A DNA stretch of 64,000 nucleotides from Sclerurus mexicanus (taxonomy: Eukaryota; Chordata; Aves; Passeriformes; Furnariidae): the NCBI GenBank assembly GCA_013396755.1, contig VWZF01005933.1:248001-312000 (forward strand), read 5' to 3'. The translations under genes and the position numbers were made by a program. The notes below the pieces were generated by a model. The model was not told the DNA's origin and ran no database searches. It saw nothing but the letters and a program-made list of their open reading frames with translations. Below, one piece after another: positions 49,913 through 61,110 of this stretch (within the stretch, counting starts at the first letter, position 1; each line of letters starts with the position of its first letter).

Positions 49913-52900
49913 TGTGCTTAATTGTTCTTCTGCTGGTGTCTGTTGTATTCTGTGTGTTTGTCTGTGTCTAATGCAGCTGATCACTGCGTCGTGTGGATGT
50001 CCAGAGTCTGATGGAGAAACCTCAGACAGCAGCTTCATCTCACAAAGAGGTCATCCAACAGGCTCAGGACAGGAAGAAGGAATGAATGCAGGAGGCTACA
50101 GGAGGCCATTGGCCTGGCAGACTGTCTTTCCTGTAGGAAATGCTGTCTGAGTTATTCCAGAGTGGAGGAAGAGGAGCAGGGACATCACCATCTGTTGATG
50201 CTTCAGGCCATAAAGAGCTTACATCCATTTTCTCTGCCTAATTACCTGCTGCAGAAAGTGTGGCTGTGGCTTGGAAGTGGAATGATGCTGTGGATGAGCA
50301 ACATGGTGTATACGCTGCTTCTTGCTCAGGTCTGAAGTCAAGGAGTAGCCCAAAATATTTAAGTTTTCAGAAGTATGGAATCAGGCCCTTTATGCCAGTG
50401 GCACTCTGAAAAGAGGAGTGAGGCAGCAGTACACACTCTGACTGTGTCAGTTCTCTCCACACTTATGGATCAATGTTACTTCACGTGCCATTAGTTAAAA
50501 TTAATAGTCTATACTTTATCTCCCTTGTCATAACAAATTAAGTGTGAAAAATTCCAACAAAAAAAAGCACTCAAGTGATCTCAGCATGAACAAGCTCAGC
50601 TTTCCTGACAACCTGAATTCAGCAAAGTGCTTCGGTGTCTGCTTCAAGTTCAGCATGTGCTCGGGTGCACTGCAGCCTGAGACAGTACCAAGTGAAGGGC
50701 AAACCTCCAAGGTTGGGCTGCTCAACCCTCCAAACTGATGTTAGTAGTTCTGCTCTGGGCAAGTGATTGTCTCCATCTGAGTGGCATTGTTTGCCTAAAC
50801 AAACAGAAGGTGTGTGTCTTTCATTTGTCACTGATCTTCAGCTTAAGGGCAAGTCGTTCATTTGGAACCCAAAATTTCCGGCTCAAGTGGTTATGTTTGG
50901 ACTTCCAGTCTGGCTATTATATATGAATTTTTAGTTAGGCAGGAGAGCAGCTCTGAAAACTTTGGCTCCAGGCAGGAACTGCATTTCAAATACGTTAGCC
51001 TGAGCAAACATCACAGAAATGTGCTGCACTCAGAGCTGGGGATGGGGAGAGCTCTCAGAGATGCTACCCAACTATTTTTGCTTCCAAGTTGGGTCATTAT
51101 ATACTCAGTCTCACATTTTAAAACTTGAAGGACATGAGCCATGAAAATTGAAAACCTAAAAGACGGAAGCATCACTGAGGAAGGCGGAAACTCTTCTCAC
51201 CTCCACTAAACCCAGCAGTTCCCCTGATCTCACTAAAAGTTCTTAACACCTTGATGGGTCAAACCCAGGTGCTATAAAAATATTATCTAGAGCTTTTGAA
51301 TATTTTGGCTTCTAATCCTGGCCCAAATTTGGAAGAACAAATAAGTTCAAAACAGGAAAGAAAAAAGACCCCAAATGCAAGTTCTCACATTTTCCCTGGA
51401 TCTCAAAGAGTTTGACTTGAATTTTGTTTGAGGGGGGTTGTTCAGCTGTGACTCTGTTTTAATTCCAAGCGGCTTTATGCACTCCAAAATGAGCACTAGT
51501 GCAAGAAGTAGCATGGCACAAACTAATCTAAGTCTATGCCTTAGAACAAAAACCAGAAATATATGCTGCTGTAGAGATTCCTGCTGTGCTGAGGTCCGAG
51601 GTCTGCCTGTACCTTTATTGGTGAACCCCTGCAGGAACAAACAACAGGCAAAGGCATGACTTGAACCAAATTGCTTTTTACTGCTGCAGTGGAAAAATCG
51701 GTCCCTGCTGCTGCCAATTAGAGGGCTAATTGAGAAGTGGATCCTGGACCCCTTCGAAAATTGCTGTCTCAAGGAAATTTCCTGCCCCTCTCAGTGCCAT
51801 GATACAGAGCCAGGCAAGGACCGTGCTAACAGCGGCTGGGATAAACATTGTGAAGGAGGAAAGTGCTGTTTGGGAAGAAAAGCGTGACACTTCAGTATTT
51901 ATGCAAAGTTTAAAGAGCGTATGTGGTTTGGAAGAAAACAAAAACGCATGCTTGCTTCTTGGGATGCAGAGGCTCGTCCCAGAGACCAGAAGCAAGTCAT
52001 GTCTAAAACTGCTGCGTTTGTGTCATTCAAAGTCTCCTGAAATGTGGCATGCTGGACTTTTCCCATGGCAGAAGCAATTCAGGCTCTTTCCTGCTCAGGC
52101 CTTAGGTAATTATTTATTTGTAAATTTTCCAGAGTGTCTGTTTTGTATTCAGCAACCCACCTTTGCCTCTCCATCTACAGTCTCACCCCACAAGCCAGCT
52201 GAGCTGATTAATTGTTAAGACCTAACACACAGTCAGGTCTCTCACGCGAAATCAAAAGATTAAATCTAGATTAAAACTGATTGCCCACTGGTGCAACCTC
52301 ATTGAAATTGTTTAAGCTTAAACTAGGGATGAATTTGGCTCAAAGTCATTAATTGGTTTGGGTACTTGCAGTTCCTTGCCTGAAAGACATTAAATACTCG
52401 TTTACTTGTTGCAAAACAGTTTTATATCACAGCCAGTGTCTGGCATGGAAGGAAAGACAAGCAAACTATCCAAAATTGCCAGGGAGCTGTAATCCTCAGG
52501 GAATCCTCCTCCTATCTAAATTGGAACTACCTCAGTAGCAGAAGGTTACTCGTGGGTATTTTAATAGCAAGGAGCAAAACAGATCTTCCATTGTGATCAG
52601 TCATGAAGCTTCTCTCTGGTTTTGGTCGAAGTAGGACTGAGTCTCAACCTAGGAATATGTCTGGACCACCACCCAATGCTTTCAGAAGGGTTCATTTTTC
52701 TCCCCAGATACTTTTCCAAGTTCATTTGCCAGACTCTGCACTTCCAAGCTATGACTGGCAACTGAATCACAGCAAACCAGTATGAAGAAAGAGGATTTTC
52801 TCCTAGGATTCATGACCGGAGCAGAAATAGGCAGTACTGGAAATAGAGCAAAACCCATCTTCCTTGAAAACTTTCCAGCCCATTTTTGCAGACTGTAGAC

Positions 52901-53598
52901 ATTTGGGCAGTGCAGATGAACTCTGGATAACCACCCAAATTTTTGGGTTTGCCCATCACTAAAAATATCACAGACTGGAGGGCACTGTCTTCAACTGAGT
53001 CTCCCAGCATTTTGAAATTCACCCAGCCCTGGCTGAAGTGATCATTATAATCTGGCAGGGAATGCAATCTGGATTCCAAACTGTAGCTATTTTTAAAATC
53101 ATCTCACCAAAGCCCTGCTGGAGACTGAAAACCATTTTAGCCTGAACAGAACCATCAATATTCTGGTGTAGCAGTTGTTTGTAAGAAGCACATGCAATAG
53201 CACGTATGAGTAGGTAAATTGCACTCAGCTATGCAATGGCTAAGATTTGTAATCTTGCTGTGGAGTCCAAAATAATAGTAATAATGATTTTAAAAGCCTC
53301 CAAACTCTGTTACAAATTTTAGTTACCACCTACTGATGGCCTCCCACGCGCTCCAGGAAACCAGCTAGCTTTCCCAGCTGCTCTGCACAAGGTCTTTACA
53401 AGCACAATTATACTCTAAATAAGGCTGGAGGTTTCCCTTACGGATGACTTTACTATCCTTTCTCACAATGCATGAGGCCAGAGATGTCAAGCCATATGGT
53501 GGGCACATGCACAGCATGGTCAGGTGACACAAGGGGAAGGAAGCCTGGCTGCATTTAGTGCTTTTGGGAATTCCCTTTCAAAGGAAGCTTGTTGTTCC
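49913..53598. other. Unique noncoding DNA, no gene recognised
   Basis: Longest frames are 162 codons (51730-52218, plus) and 141 codons (51347-51772, minus), which overlap antisense near 51.75 kb and match no family I know. A weak GATGAATTTGGCTC word at 52327-52340 resembles the flank of the palindromic repeat. Otherwise nothing structured is visible. Confidence 0.55.
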
Positions 53599-53727
53599 CA
53601 AAGTGTTCAAGGCCAAGTTGGATAGGGTTTTGAGCAACCTGGTCTAGTGAAAGGTGTCCCTGCACATGGAGGGGGCTATGGAACTAAATGAACCCTCCCA
53701 ACCCAAATAATTCCATGGTTCTATGGA
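53599..53727 (+). mobile_element. CR1 LINE, 3' terminal fragment
   Basis: AAAGTGTTCAAGGCCAAGTT is followed by GGATAGGGTTTTGAGCAACC, TGGTCTAGTGAAAGGTGTCC, CTGCACATGGAGGGGGCTAT, then CCCTCCCAACCCAAATAATT and the terminus CCATGGTTCTATGG. This tracks the CR1 3' UTR consensus (GTTCAAGGCCAGGTTGGATG, CAACCTGGTCTAGTGG, CCCTGCCCATGGCAGGGGG, CCAACCCAAACCATTCTATG). It is better preserved than the 32.6-kb piece. The 5' end is truncated at about 129 bases from the end. Confidence 0.94.
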
Positions 53728-56502
53728 AAGCAAATATTAAAAAGCAGCTTGCAAAGGTGGTAGTGGGTAGGTTGTTGTCAGGGATACCCAGCATGGGTAA
53801 GCCATCTGTTGAGACCTGTGTAAAGAGTGGGAGAGAGTAAGGGTGACAGGAGAGCACGATCAATGCTGAGAGGACACTGAACAGAAATAGGTGAGCTGGG
53901 TGTGAAATCCAGAGAAAGAACAGTGTGAGCCACAGCACAGCAAATAAATTGAGGGTAGAAGATGACAGCAGTGCCACCTGTCTTTAAGGGTGTGAAAGGA
54001 GGGATTCAGGGGCAGGGGTGGATCGCTGGCAAGTCCCTTACTGTTTTTATCTTCTCTCTGCCTGAGACAAGGATCAGTTATCTACATTTAATAGGAATTT
54101 ATGACCCAACGAGTGATATTTAATGGACTCAATGATGCATTTAATAACCAAACATTCTTCCTGATTAGTGCTCATTTGATCTTTTGAGGATAGTGCTCCC
54201 TGTGACTGAGATTTTTTAAAAAATGCCCTTGTCTCCCTATAGCTCATGCCAGAGCCAAGGGATGCTACAGAGCTCACTAATATCTGGGGAATTAATTTTC
54301 CTGAGAATGTATGAACTGTATACTTTATACTTCTTTGTTTCTCTCTCTCTCTCTTATAATAGCTTTTAGAAGGATGCAGAAGTTGGAAAGCAGAAGTTCT
54401 GCTGACTCTTCGTTAAAGTGATTTTTTTACCTTTCTTTGTCAGATTTATGAAGACTCTTTGAGCTTTAATGCAAATGCTTAGCCATTTGCAAAGGTGAAC
54501 AAAATTGATCTCAAGTAATCTGCATGATTTTAGTAATTTAAATAAAAATGAAAATGAATGAACCTGTGCCACTTGGCAAAGGCTGTGTTTCTCCTCCTCT
54601 TTTTTGAGTTGCATTTTCAAAAATACTCTAGCTTGGATTCTCAGTTCTCCATCTGACAGGTAGAGAAGAATCAGAGAGATAGAGAATTATTTTTGGCATT
54701 GATAATTCACTTCTAGAGGAACCACTCCTTGTCCACTATTTCTAGTCATGAAGATGATCAGGAATGTGCAGTATCCTAGAAGAAATTATTGCTGTGGTCA
54801 CATCCCTTCTTTGGTATCTCATGCTTTTTGGGATTCCCCCTAAGGAGAGGAAATCAACCTTCCCCTTAATGCTGAAAAGGTTTCTCTTTTCCACTGTAAC
54901 CCCCACAAAACCATTTAAATTAGTTTCAGTGAAAGGCTCAGGAGTACACTGGTCATCTATCCCACTGCTGTCCTGGACTTCCAGGCAAACACAAAACGTC
55001 TTCTGCAGACCATGCAGTGCATATTTTTTAACCTTCTGCTGTAGGAACTCTGAAAGCAGGATTTGTATCAAGAGGCCACCAGCTGATGAATGGTGGCTGT
55101 TTCCTTCCCGTTTACTCTGTGACTGCCTTCCTAAGTTAATCACCACGAGGCAGACATGGGCAAACAAATCTTTGCCCAACTCAACAGCCGTGTGTTCTGC
55201 TTTAGCATGGGTTACTGTGACACAGCAGATGAGGGAAAACACTGAGGTACTTCTTCAGGATTTCCTACGAATCACCCCATCACAGAGAGGGATTTACCAC
55301 CCACAGCAGAGTTTCCTTCTGTAGAAGCCTCTTGTCTGCATGTCAGCTCTGCTGCCTTTAGCAGAACTCCTCAAAGAGGAGTTTTATAGGCAGATGCATT
55401 AGTATCAACCAGATCAGCCTTAATTTAATAAACATTCCTGCACAGTAAGGAGAAAACGCTACCTCTCTGGAATCCCCCAGCCTGCTCCTGCTGTCTCAAG
55501 GAGCCCCTTCACCTCCAGTGAGAGCCTGCTGGCTGCAGCAGTGCAGGAGTTTTCACCCGTTTTACTTAGCACAGACCAGCCTCCACCACCTGCCTTTGCT
55601 TTATTTCCCCATGAGCATCATAAAACTTTTGATGACCTTACCTTTTGCTCCTAAAGAAAGGTTAACAGCCCTTGGGGCTTTTTGTTTTCCCTTCCCCTTC
55701 AAAAGTCAGCTTAGTTTTAATGATAAAAATAAAGAAGACAATTGAAATATCCCCATGGATCCAAGCCTGGTTTAACTCAGCAGAAGGGCACTTCACCTCC
55801 TTTATTTTGTCCATTAGGCTTGCCACTGAAACCTGTACTGTATGAATGCTGTTTTTATACTGTGTTATTCTGATGACCTGCAAATAAAAAGGTATATGTT
55901 CTCCACAGCTCGACCTAAAGCTGTGCATAGTAATGCCCATTCACAGAACCAGCCCTGTCCCGTGCGTGACAGACTGGAACATACACAAATTCATTCTTCT
56001 TTGAAATACCGAAATAAAAGCGCTCTCTGTGCTATCTGCAGAATATTGCACCCTGAAATGGGTCCAGGTAGTTTCACTGTAGATGCAGATGAATTTTCTG
56101 CCATTTGTGTCTCTGCTTAAATTCATTCAGAATGATTGATCTGGTGTTCTGTCCATGTTGCTTAAATGCTTCGCTCTGTTCGTCTGTCTGTTAATCTGTT
56201 TTGACATCTCACAGAGATATAGCTATAGAAAATACTTTTTATTTCTGTTGAAGTAGTGACCAAAACCAAAAAATCATAAAAAAGGAACCGTTTAATATTT
56301 TAATTCATATGCATAAAAAAAAAATCTATACCACTGAGATGACTGAATAGCCAAAAGGACAGATTTTTATATTCTGCCAGTGGTGTGCTAGAAGCACGGT
56401 GCATTTGTTTCTGCCTGATTAGTTGGATGCAGGGGAGCCAGGAGGAGACATCGCAGCAGAGGAGGAAGATGGTCTCCGTAAGATCATGACCTCCATTCCA
56501 GT
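53728..56502. other. Unique noncoding DNA with overlapping antisense open frames
   Basis: A (CT)n run lies at 54340-54354. At 54742-55324 a 186-codon plus-strand frame and a 166-codon minus-strand frame overlap almost completely; neither is recognised (see findings). The part from 56200 to 56335 is AT-rich with an A run. Confidence 0.5.
54340..54354 (+). repeat. (CT)n short microsatellite
   Basis: About seven TC units in TTTCTCTCTCTCTCTCTTAT. Confidence 0.75.
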
Positions 56503-56690
56503 GTCATTTCACACCTCAGGCAGTGATCTTGTTACATCTCATAAGCTAAGCAAGGTCAGCCCTGGTCAGGCTAAGCGCTTGAATAGGAAACTTCTAAGCA
56601 AAAACTCAGGCACTGTGGAAAGCAGGTCTGGTGGCTGGGTAGGTGACATTATTCCCTTGGAGTTGGTACAAAAGACGTGCTCTGTTAAGA
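56503..56690 (+). repeat. 5S-rRNA-headed SINE (AmnSINE1-like)
   Basis: Positions 56503-56618 follow 5S rRNA in order. GATCTTGTTACATCTCATAA aligns with GATCTCGTCTGATCTCGGAA. AGCTAAGCAAGGTCAGCCCT aligns with AGCTAAGCAGGGTCGGGCCT (the A-box region of the internal promoter). GCGCTTGAATAGGAAACTTC aligns with TACTTGGATGGGAGACCGCC (C-box region). CTCAGGCACTGTGG aligns with CCGGGTGCTGTAGG. The extra body after the 5S end (GGTCTGGTGGCTGGGTAGGT then GACATTATTCCCTTGGAG) fits a SINE body rather than a lone 5S pseudogene. AmnSINE1 is a known amniote SINE with a 5S-derived head. The C-box is badly decayed, so Pol III activity is unlikely. The exact family needs alignment, because other 5S-headed SINEs exist in sauropsids. 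Confidence 0.78.
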
Positions 56691-58429
56691 AGCCTCTGTG
56701 CCTCTGCTGTGGCTCTGCTCCGGCAGCTAAAGGCAGCGCTTCTCAGGTGAGCCAGACCCAGAGGCTGCCGTGGCTGAAGTTATTAACAGCATTTCTTCCC
56801 TTTTCTCCATGGACCAGAGGTGCTAACCCCACTCTCTGCCCAAGCTCCATGCTGGGTGATTACATGTGCCCCCAGAGCTCCCCACTGCAGTTCCCGTACC
56901 AGAGGTCACACTTTGCTCTGCTGCCCTGGCAAGCTGACCCAGGCAGCAACGCTGGCAGGCTCCATCCCCGAGCAACCTGCAGCTTGGGAGGAGGCAAATT
57001 GAACATATGTGCTGGGCAAGAAAACTCTGCTATTTTGGAAGGGTGCTTATCCATGAAAGGGAAATAATGAAAAGCCAAAAAATGCTCACATGAAAATCAA
57101 CTTCGTACCACCAGCTCTCCCAACCTCTTCCCTTGTGTTCCCACTCAGAGTCTGCTTTCTCTTCTGAGGAGCCTTGACTCATCTGGGGCACAAGTCCCTT
57201 TGATCCCCACTGTCTGCTGCAGGGAAGAGTGTTACTCCCTTGAAATCCTGGCGTAGAGCTCGTTATGCTGTTATGGGGTGGATATGTCCTCTTGCTTTAA
57301 TTTTTGACAGCAACATCAGAATTCTGCAAAGAGAGGACAACTGCAGCGTGCTTTGCTCATTGGATGAGGTGCAGGACGTGCCGCTAGGGAAAGAGAGGAG
57401 AAAAGGTCTCCCCAGACCCACATCTCTATTGACAACTTCACTGGGAATTATGCAGCTGTATGGTACCATGTTGAGAAAGATTAGTAATGTGGGTATTTAA
57501 TAAAAACAATATTCTTAGCCTTTTTGGAATGGTCTGCATTTTGCTGCTGCATCTCATGCCTGAAAGTACTTTGCCCAATGTTTTAATTGTGAATTTTATG
57601 ATGTGGAAGGTGTTTCCTAGCCCCACCTTCCACCTCTTGATTACAAAACAAGTGGTGAGATGACCACTCAGTCAGAGTCCTAAGGATAAAACCATTCAGG
57701 CCAGCAAAACTAGAATCAGCCAAAATGTTTTGCTTGGTCTGCAGGTTCAAGGCTGGTTGCTTTCATTCGGGGCAAAGGAGTCCTTCAGAAAGCAATGGCT
57801 CATTGCTATCTCCCCCCTTTCGGTGTGGGGATTCCCCTGCCACTTGGCCCCGTGACTGCACGTGCCACGTCCAAGGAGCTGGGCATGGCCATGGGTGCTT
57901 CTGGCTGCAGGCACAGCACAGATGGCAACACTGCTGTTATGAACCTAAAGTTTGAGACCTGCCTCCATGAGCGTTTCAGAGTGGTGCTGGCTCCCTGGCT
58001 AGTGGCTGTTCTTCACAGCCCCGTCCCTGTTGCAGCAAACAAACAGTCAAAACCAACCCAAAATTCCACTTGAGGGTCTTTAAAAATACTCGCTGTATTT
58101 GATGGCTGCTTCCTATAACACGCTGTGCCCCAAAATGGCATTAGGTGAACAATAGTCATTTTCTGTAATAGACGCTCTCTCAAATCCCCTTCATTTGTGT
58201 TTGTTGCTGTTGTGATTCTTCACCTGCTGCCCTTTATCCAGCAAAGAAAGGTGAGTTCAAAGAGTGCTCTGGAGGTCTGTTATGGTTTTAATGATGAGGT
58301 GAAGTTGGAAGGTCTTGTGTATGATGAACTTAATGGGGCATTCTTCTCATTTACGCTGACAACCTTTACATGGAGTTGTGAAAAGGAAAAGATATGGACA
58401 ATTGATCGCAAGCAATTGATTTATTAAGA
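56691..58429. other. Unique noncoding DNA, no gene recognised
   Basis: The 214-codon plus-strand frame 56423-57067, the longest in the window, begins upstream of and reads through the 5S-headed SINE. It continues into unique sequence here and has no recognisable domain. The 76-codon frame 58197-58427 has a GTGAGT donor-like site inside it (AAAGAAAGGTGAGTTC) but no supporting acceptor or homology. Other frames are under 93 codons. Confidence 0.5.
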
Positions 58430-58870
58430 AATAACTGCCCCTTAGCTGTAAGTGAAGGTCTGATGAGGGAAACAAATATTTAATAACCTCTATAATCCTA
58501 CTGGGGTTACAAACGGCCTTAAGTCCCCATTGTCTTCTCCCAGTTGCTTTACTTTTCTATATGAAGACATCAGATAACGAACAATCACAAGAATCAATAA
58601 CATAGCTGTGTGAATAACTAAGATTTTTATTTTTCCTGGCTATGCTGAGAAATCATGAGAGAAATTAATTTGCAACTGTCCTACAATGAATTCTTTCCAA
58701 CATTTTGGTAATCATTTTACATTAATTGTAGCATTTTCTTCAGCTTCAGATTAATTCTTTTTTCTGACTTCAGCATCTACAAGTTTTTTTAATTACAAAA
58801 TAAATTGAAAGGAATATCAGAAGTGGCAGAAATTAGTGGAACAGAAGTGTCACTAATTTTTTTTTTTTTT
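58430..58870. promoter_or_regulatory. AT-rich block, possible conserved noncoding element
   Basis: The block has no open frame of note and no repeat similarity. It contains SOX-like ACAAT and homeodomain-like ATTA words at high density: AACGAACAATCACAAGAATC, AGAAATTAATTTGCAAC, TTTACATTAATTGTAGC and CAGATTAATTC. It ends at a T run (58857-58871). Such texture is common in developmental enhancers near gene deserts, but composition alone is weak evidence. Confidence 0.28.
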
Positions 58871-59699
58871 CAATTCCAGAATGAAACCTCCAGGTTGTTT
58901 TTACTCGATTTTACTTTGCGGCAGCACAAATAATCACTGTCATTTTCAAACCATTTAATGTTCACCAAATCATGTGTTTTCTCTCAGGAAAAGGTATTGC
59001 TATGATGGGATTTGCCACTCAGTAGTTGCATGCTCAGTGTTAATGTTGAAGCTGCTTATTCCAGGCAGTTCATGCTGCTATAGAAAACCCAAGTGATACG
59101 CGTGAGAGTTATACAGGCACACAGCAGGGGACTTCACTAGGGACCATTTTGGGGAGGTATGACTCTTCCTTTTAGAGTTTTGGAGTAATTCTGTAGAGAT
59201 AAAACCGATGTTTGAAGGACCAAAGTATCAATTTTTCTTTTGGTGAACTTTTTCCTGTTTTGAGATTAAAGTGTAGCACAACTCCCATCAGAAATATTTT
59301 CTGCAACAGTTCCTAAAAGCTAAACTTTTTCAAGGCAAGTGTGTAAATCCACCCATGCCTGCTTTACAGAGACCAGGGTAGACTATTTTAAGATTGCGCT
59401 AGAAGGCAGACAATGCATTGGGGTTGGTCAGGAAACAGAGTCAAACCAAGAGTCACAGTTCGTATTGCCAGCCAAAAATAAGTGGCTGAGTAACTACAAG
59501 TTGTAGAGGAAATAGTTTAATACATCCATTTTGTTCCAGGAAGTGATGTCAAGCTATTGTCAATGGGAAGTGGTGAAACCCAATAGGTAGTGCAACGGTG
59601 GGAAGTCTGTAAGCATTTGTATGTCCCCCCCCTCCAGTGCCTTCTGGATGAACTTGGTTGCTCACCTCCCCTCTGCTTCCACCCTTCCTTATTTATTCC
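58871..59699. other. Unique noncoding DNA, nothing recognised
   Basis: No frame above 61 codons, no repeat family and no microsatellite longer than a C run at about 59627-59633. I see nothing to report in it. Confidence 0.55.
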
Positions 59700-59800
59700 C
59701 ACAACACCTCGTCATGTGGGGACCTGAGGCACTGAGAAGCAAAACAACTTTGTGAAAGTCATGCAGAAAGTCAGGAATACAGCTGTCCCCTGGGCTGTAT
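59700..59800 (-). repeat. MIR-type SINE fragment
   Basis: The plus strand shows the reverse complement of MIR: GTGGGGACCTGAGGCACTGA (from GGGGAAACTGAGGCACAGA), GCAAAACAACTTTGTGAAAG (from GTTAAGTGACTTGCCCAAGG), TCATGCAGAAAGTCAGGAAT (from TCACACAGCAAGTCAGTGG) and ACAGCTGTCCCC. This copy is in the opposite orientation to the 49.7-kb and 61.0-kb copies. Confidence 0.78.
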
Positions 59801-60994
59801 CATCACAGGCTGGCGTGCAACCAGGAGACTTGTGCTTTTCAGCAAGATTTTGGGTCTGCCACACTAAATAAATAAGATTGTTTTGGACTGCCTGCATATT
59901 TGTCTTATTTACAAACAAGCAGGAAAAAAACCCCAACAGCAGTTTGCCTTTTCAGATGGTTCCTGCACTGAGAGCTACCAGGTCTTTGCCTTCACTTACA
60001 TGTTCCCACTTGTAGTAGGAGGGCTACCCTTTTTGTACTGGGAAAGTAAATGTCAAGTTCAGGAAAGGCAAACAGACAAGGCAAGGGAATTGAAGGGTTG
60101 GTGCCTGAAGAGCTGTTTGATATCATTAATGCATCATGACTGCAATAGAGTAACCTTTGAAGAGCGTCATCAGGAGCTCAGTCACACAGGAAAACATGCA
60201 ATTGGACTCGGTGTACAGTACAAATTAAGCTGGAAATATCTGAAACAGCAGGTACCAAATGAGAAGAGGGAGACAATGGGAGAACGTGGCTTCTCCAGCA
60301 GCTCTCCCGGAGTAAGAGCTGAGCCACTCTGGGGCTGAGCAGACACCTGTGCAAAGAGGCAGCCAGGATAAAATGTTCGAAGCAAAAATTGTTCACCTGT
60401 GTCACAAAATAGGCAGATCTGCCAAAAACATTGAGTCTGTCTCCTCGTGGGCATCAGGCTCCAGACACAGAGATGTGTTTCTGAACCTGAGGAAGAAGCA
60501 GACCCCTGCATTAAAGTGATGCCAGAGCCATGAAGATAGTATTCTCTTTCTCCCTGGATGTATTTTTAGAAGAGTTTCTGGGCAAGGAAGCCTGGCAGCC
60601 AGGCACGTGCTGAAATTTGCCATAACTTTGTTCACAGTGGGACACGCGCTCACACTGACCAGCAGCCGACGGATCCACCTCTTGGTGCGCCTGAAACGGA
60701 GCTTTTCATGTTCAAAGGGGACAGGAGGTTTGAAGGTTTGGAGGCTGGTGCAGAGTACGGAGGTGTCTGCCTCTGATCTTCACATGCCTCAGTTCTTCCA
60801 GGAAAACCCAAGCTAATTGCTGTTTTAAAAGACTATTTAATTTTAAAAACCTCCCCTCCCCGTTACTAGGCTGGCATGATTTTCATCATGGAAAAGGTAT
60901 GTGCCATGTGAAGGGAAAGTAAGGAAATGTGAGGCAGGCTCCTGAACGTAATAAAAACAGTGTAGGGGGGGCACAGCCAGGGAAGTCACTTCAC
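59801..60994. other. Unique noncoding DNA, no gene recognised
   Basis: A 151-codon plus-strand frame (59883-60338) and a 109-codon minus-strand frame (60182-60511) overlap; neither translation is recognised. There is an A run at 59923-59930 and a G run at 60964-60970. Confidence 0.5.
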
Positions 60995-61110
60995 AGGAGA
61001 TAAGGATTGAATGGCTTCCACTCTATAGGGCTTTGCTGAGCCCAACTAATTAATGTTTGTAAAGCACTTTGAAGATGAAAAGCACCAATTTATTGCTAAG
61101 TTTAATTATT
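60995..61110 (+). repeat. MIR-type SINE, 3' fragment with tail
   Basis: The core TCTATAGGGCTTTGCTGAGC leads into AACTAATTAATGTTTGTAAA, GCACTTTGAAGATGAAAAGC and a diverged ACCAATTTATTGCTAAG end. This follows the amniote MIR tail (GAGGATTAATTAATGTTTGTAAAGCGCTTTGAAGATGAAAAGCGC type). The tail is the clearest of any copy here. Confidence 0.78.

Noticed and set aside
56423..57067. Longest open frame, 214 codons, plus strand
   Set aside because: It reads through the 5S-headed SINE, has no recognisable domain, and is opposed by a minus-strand frame at 56860-57078. A frame crossing a fossil SINE is best explained by chance.
58197..58427. Possible exon with a GTGAGT donor-like site inside a 76-codon frame
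   Set aside because: No convincing acceptor, no homology, and the donor-like site interrupts rather than ends the frame.
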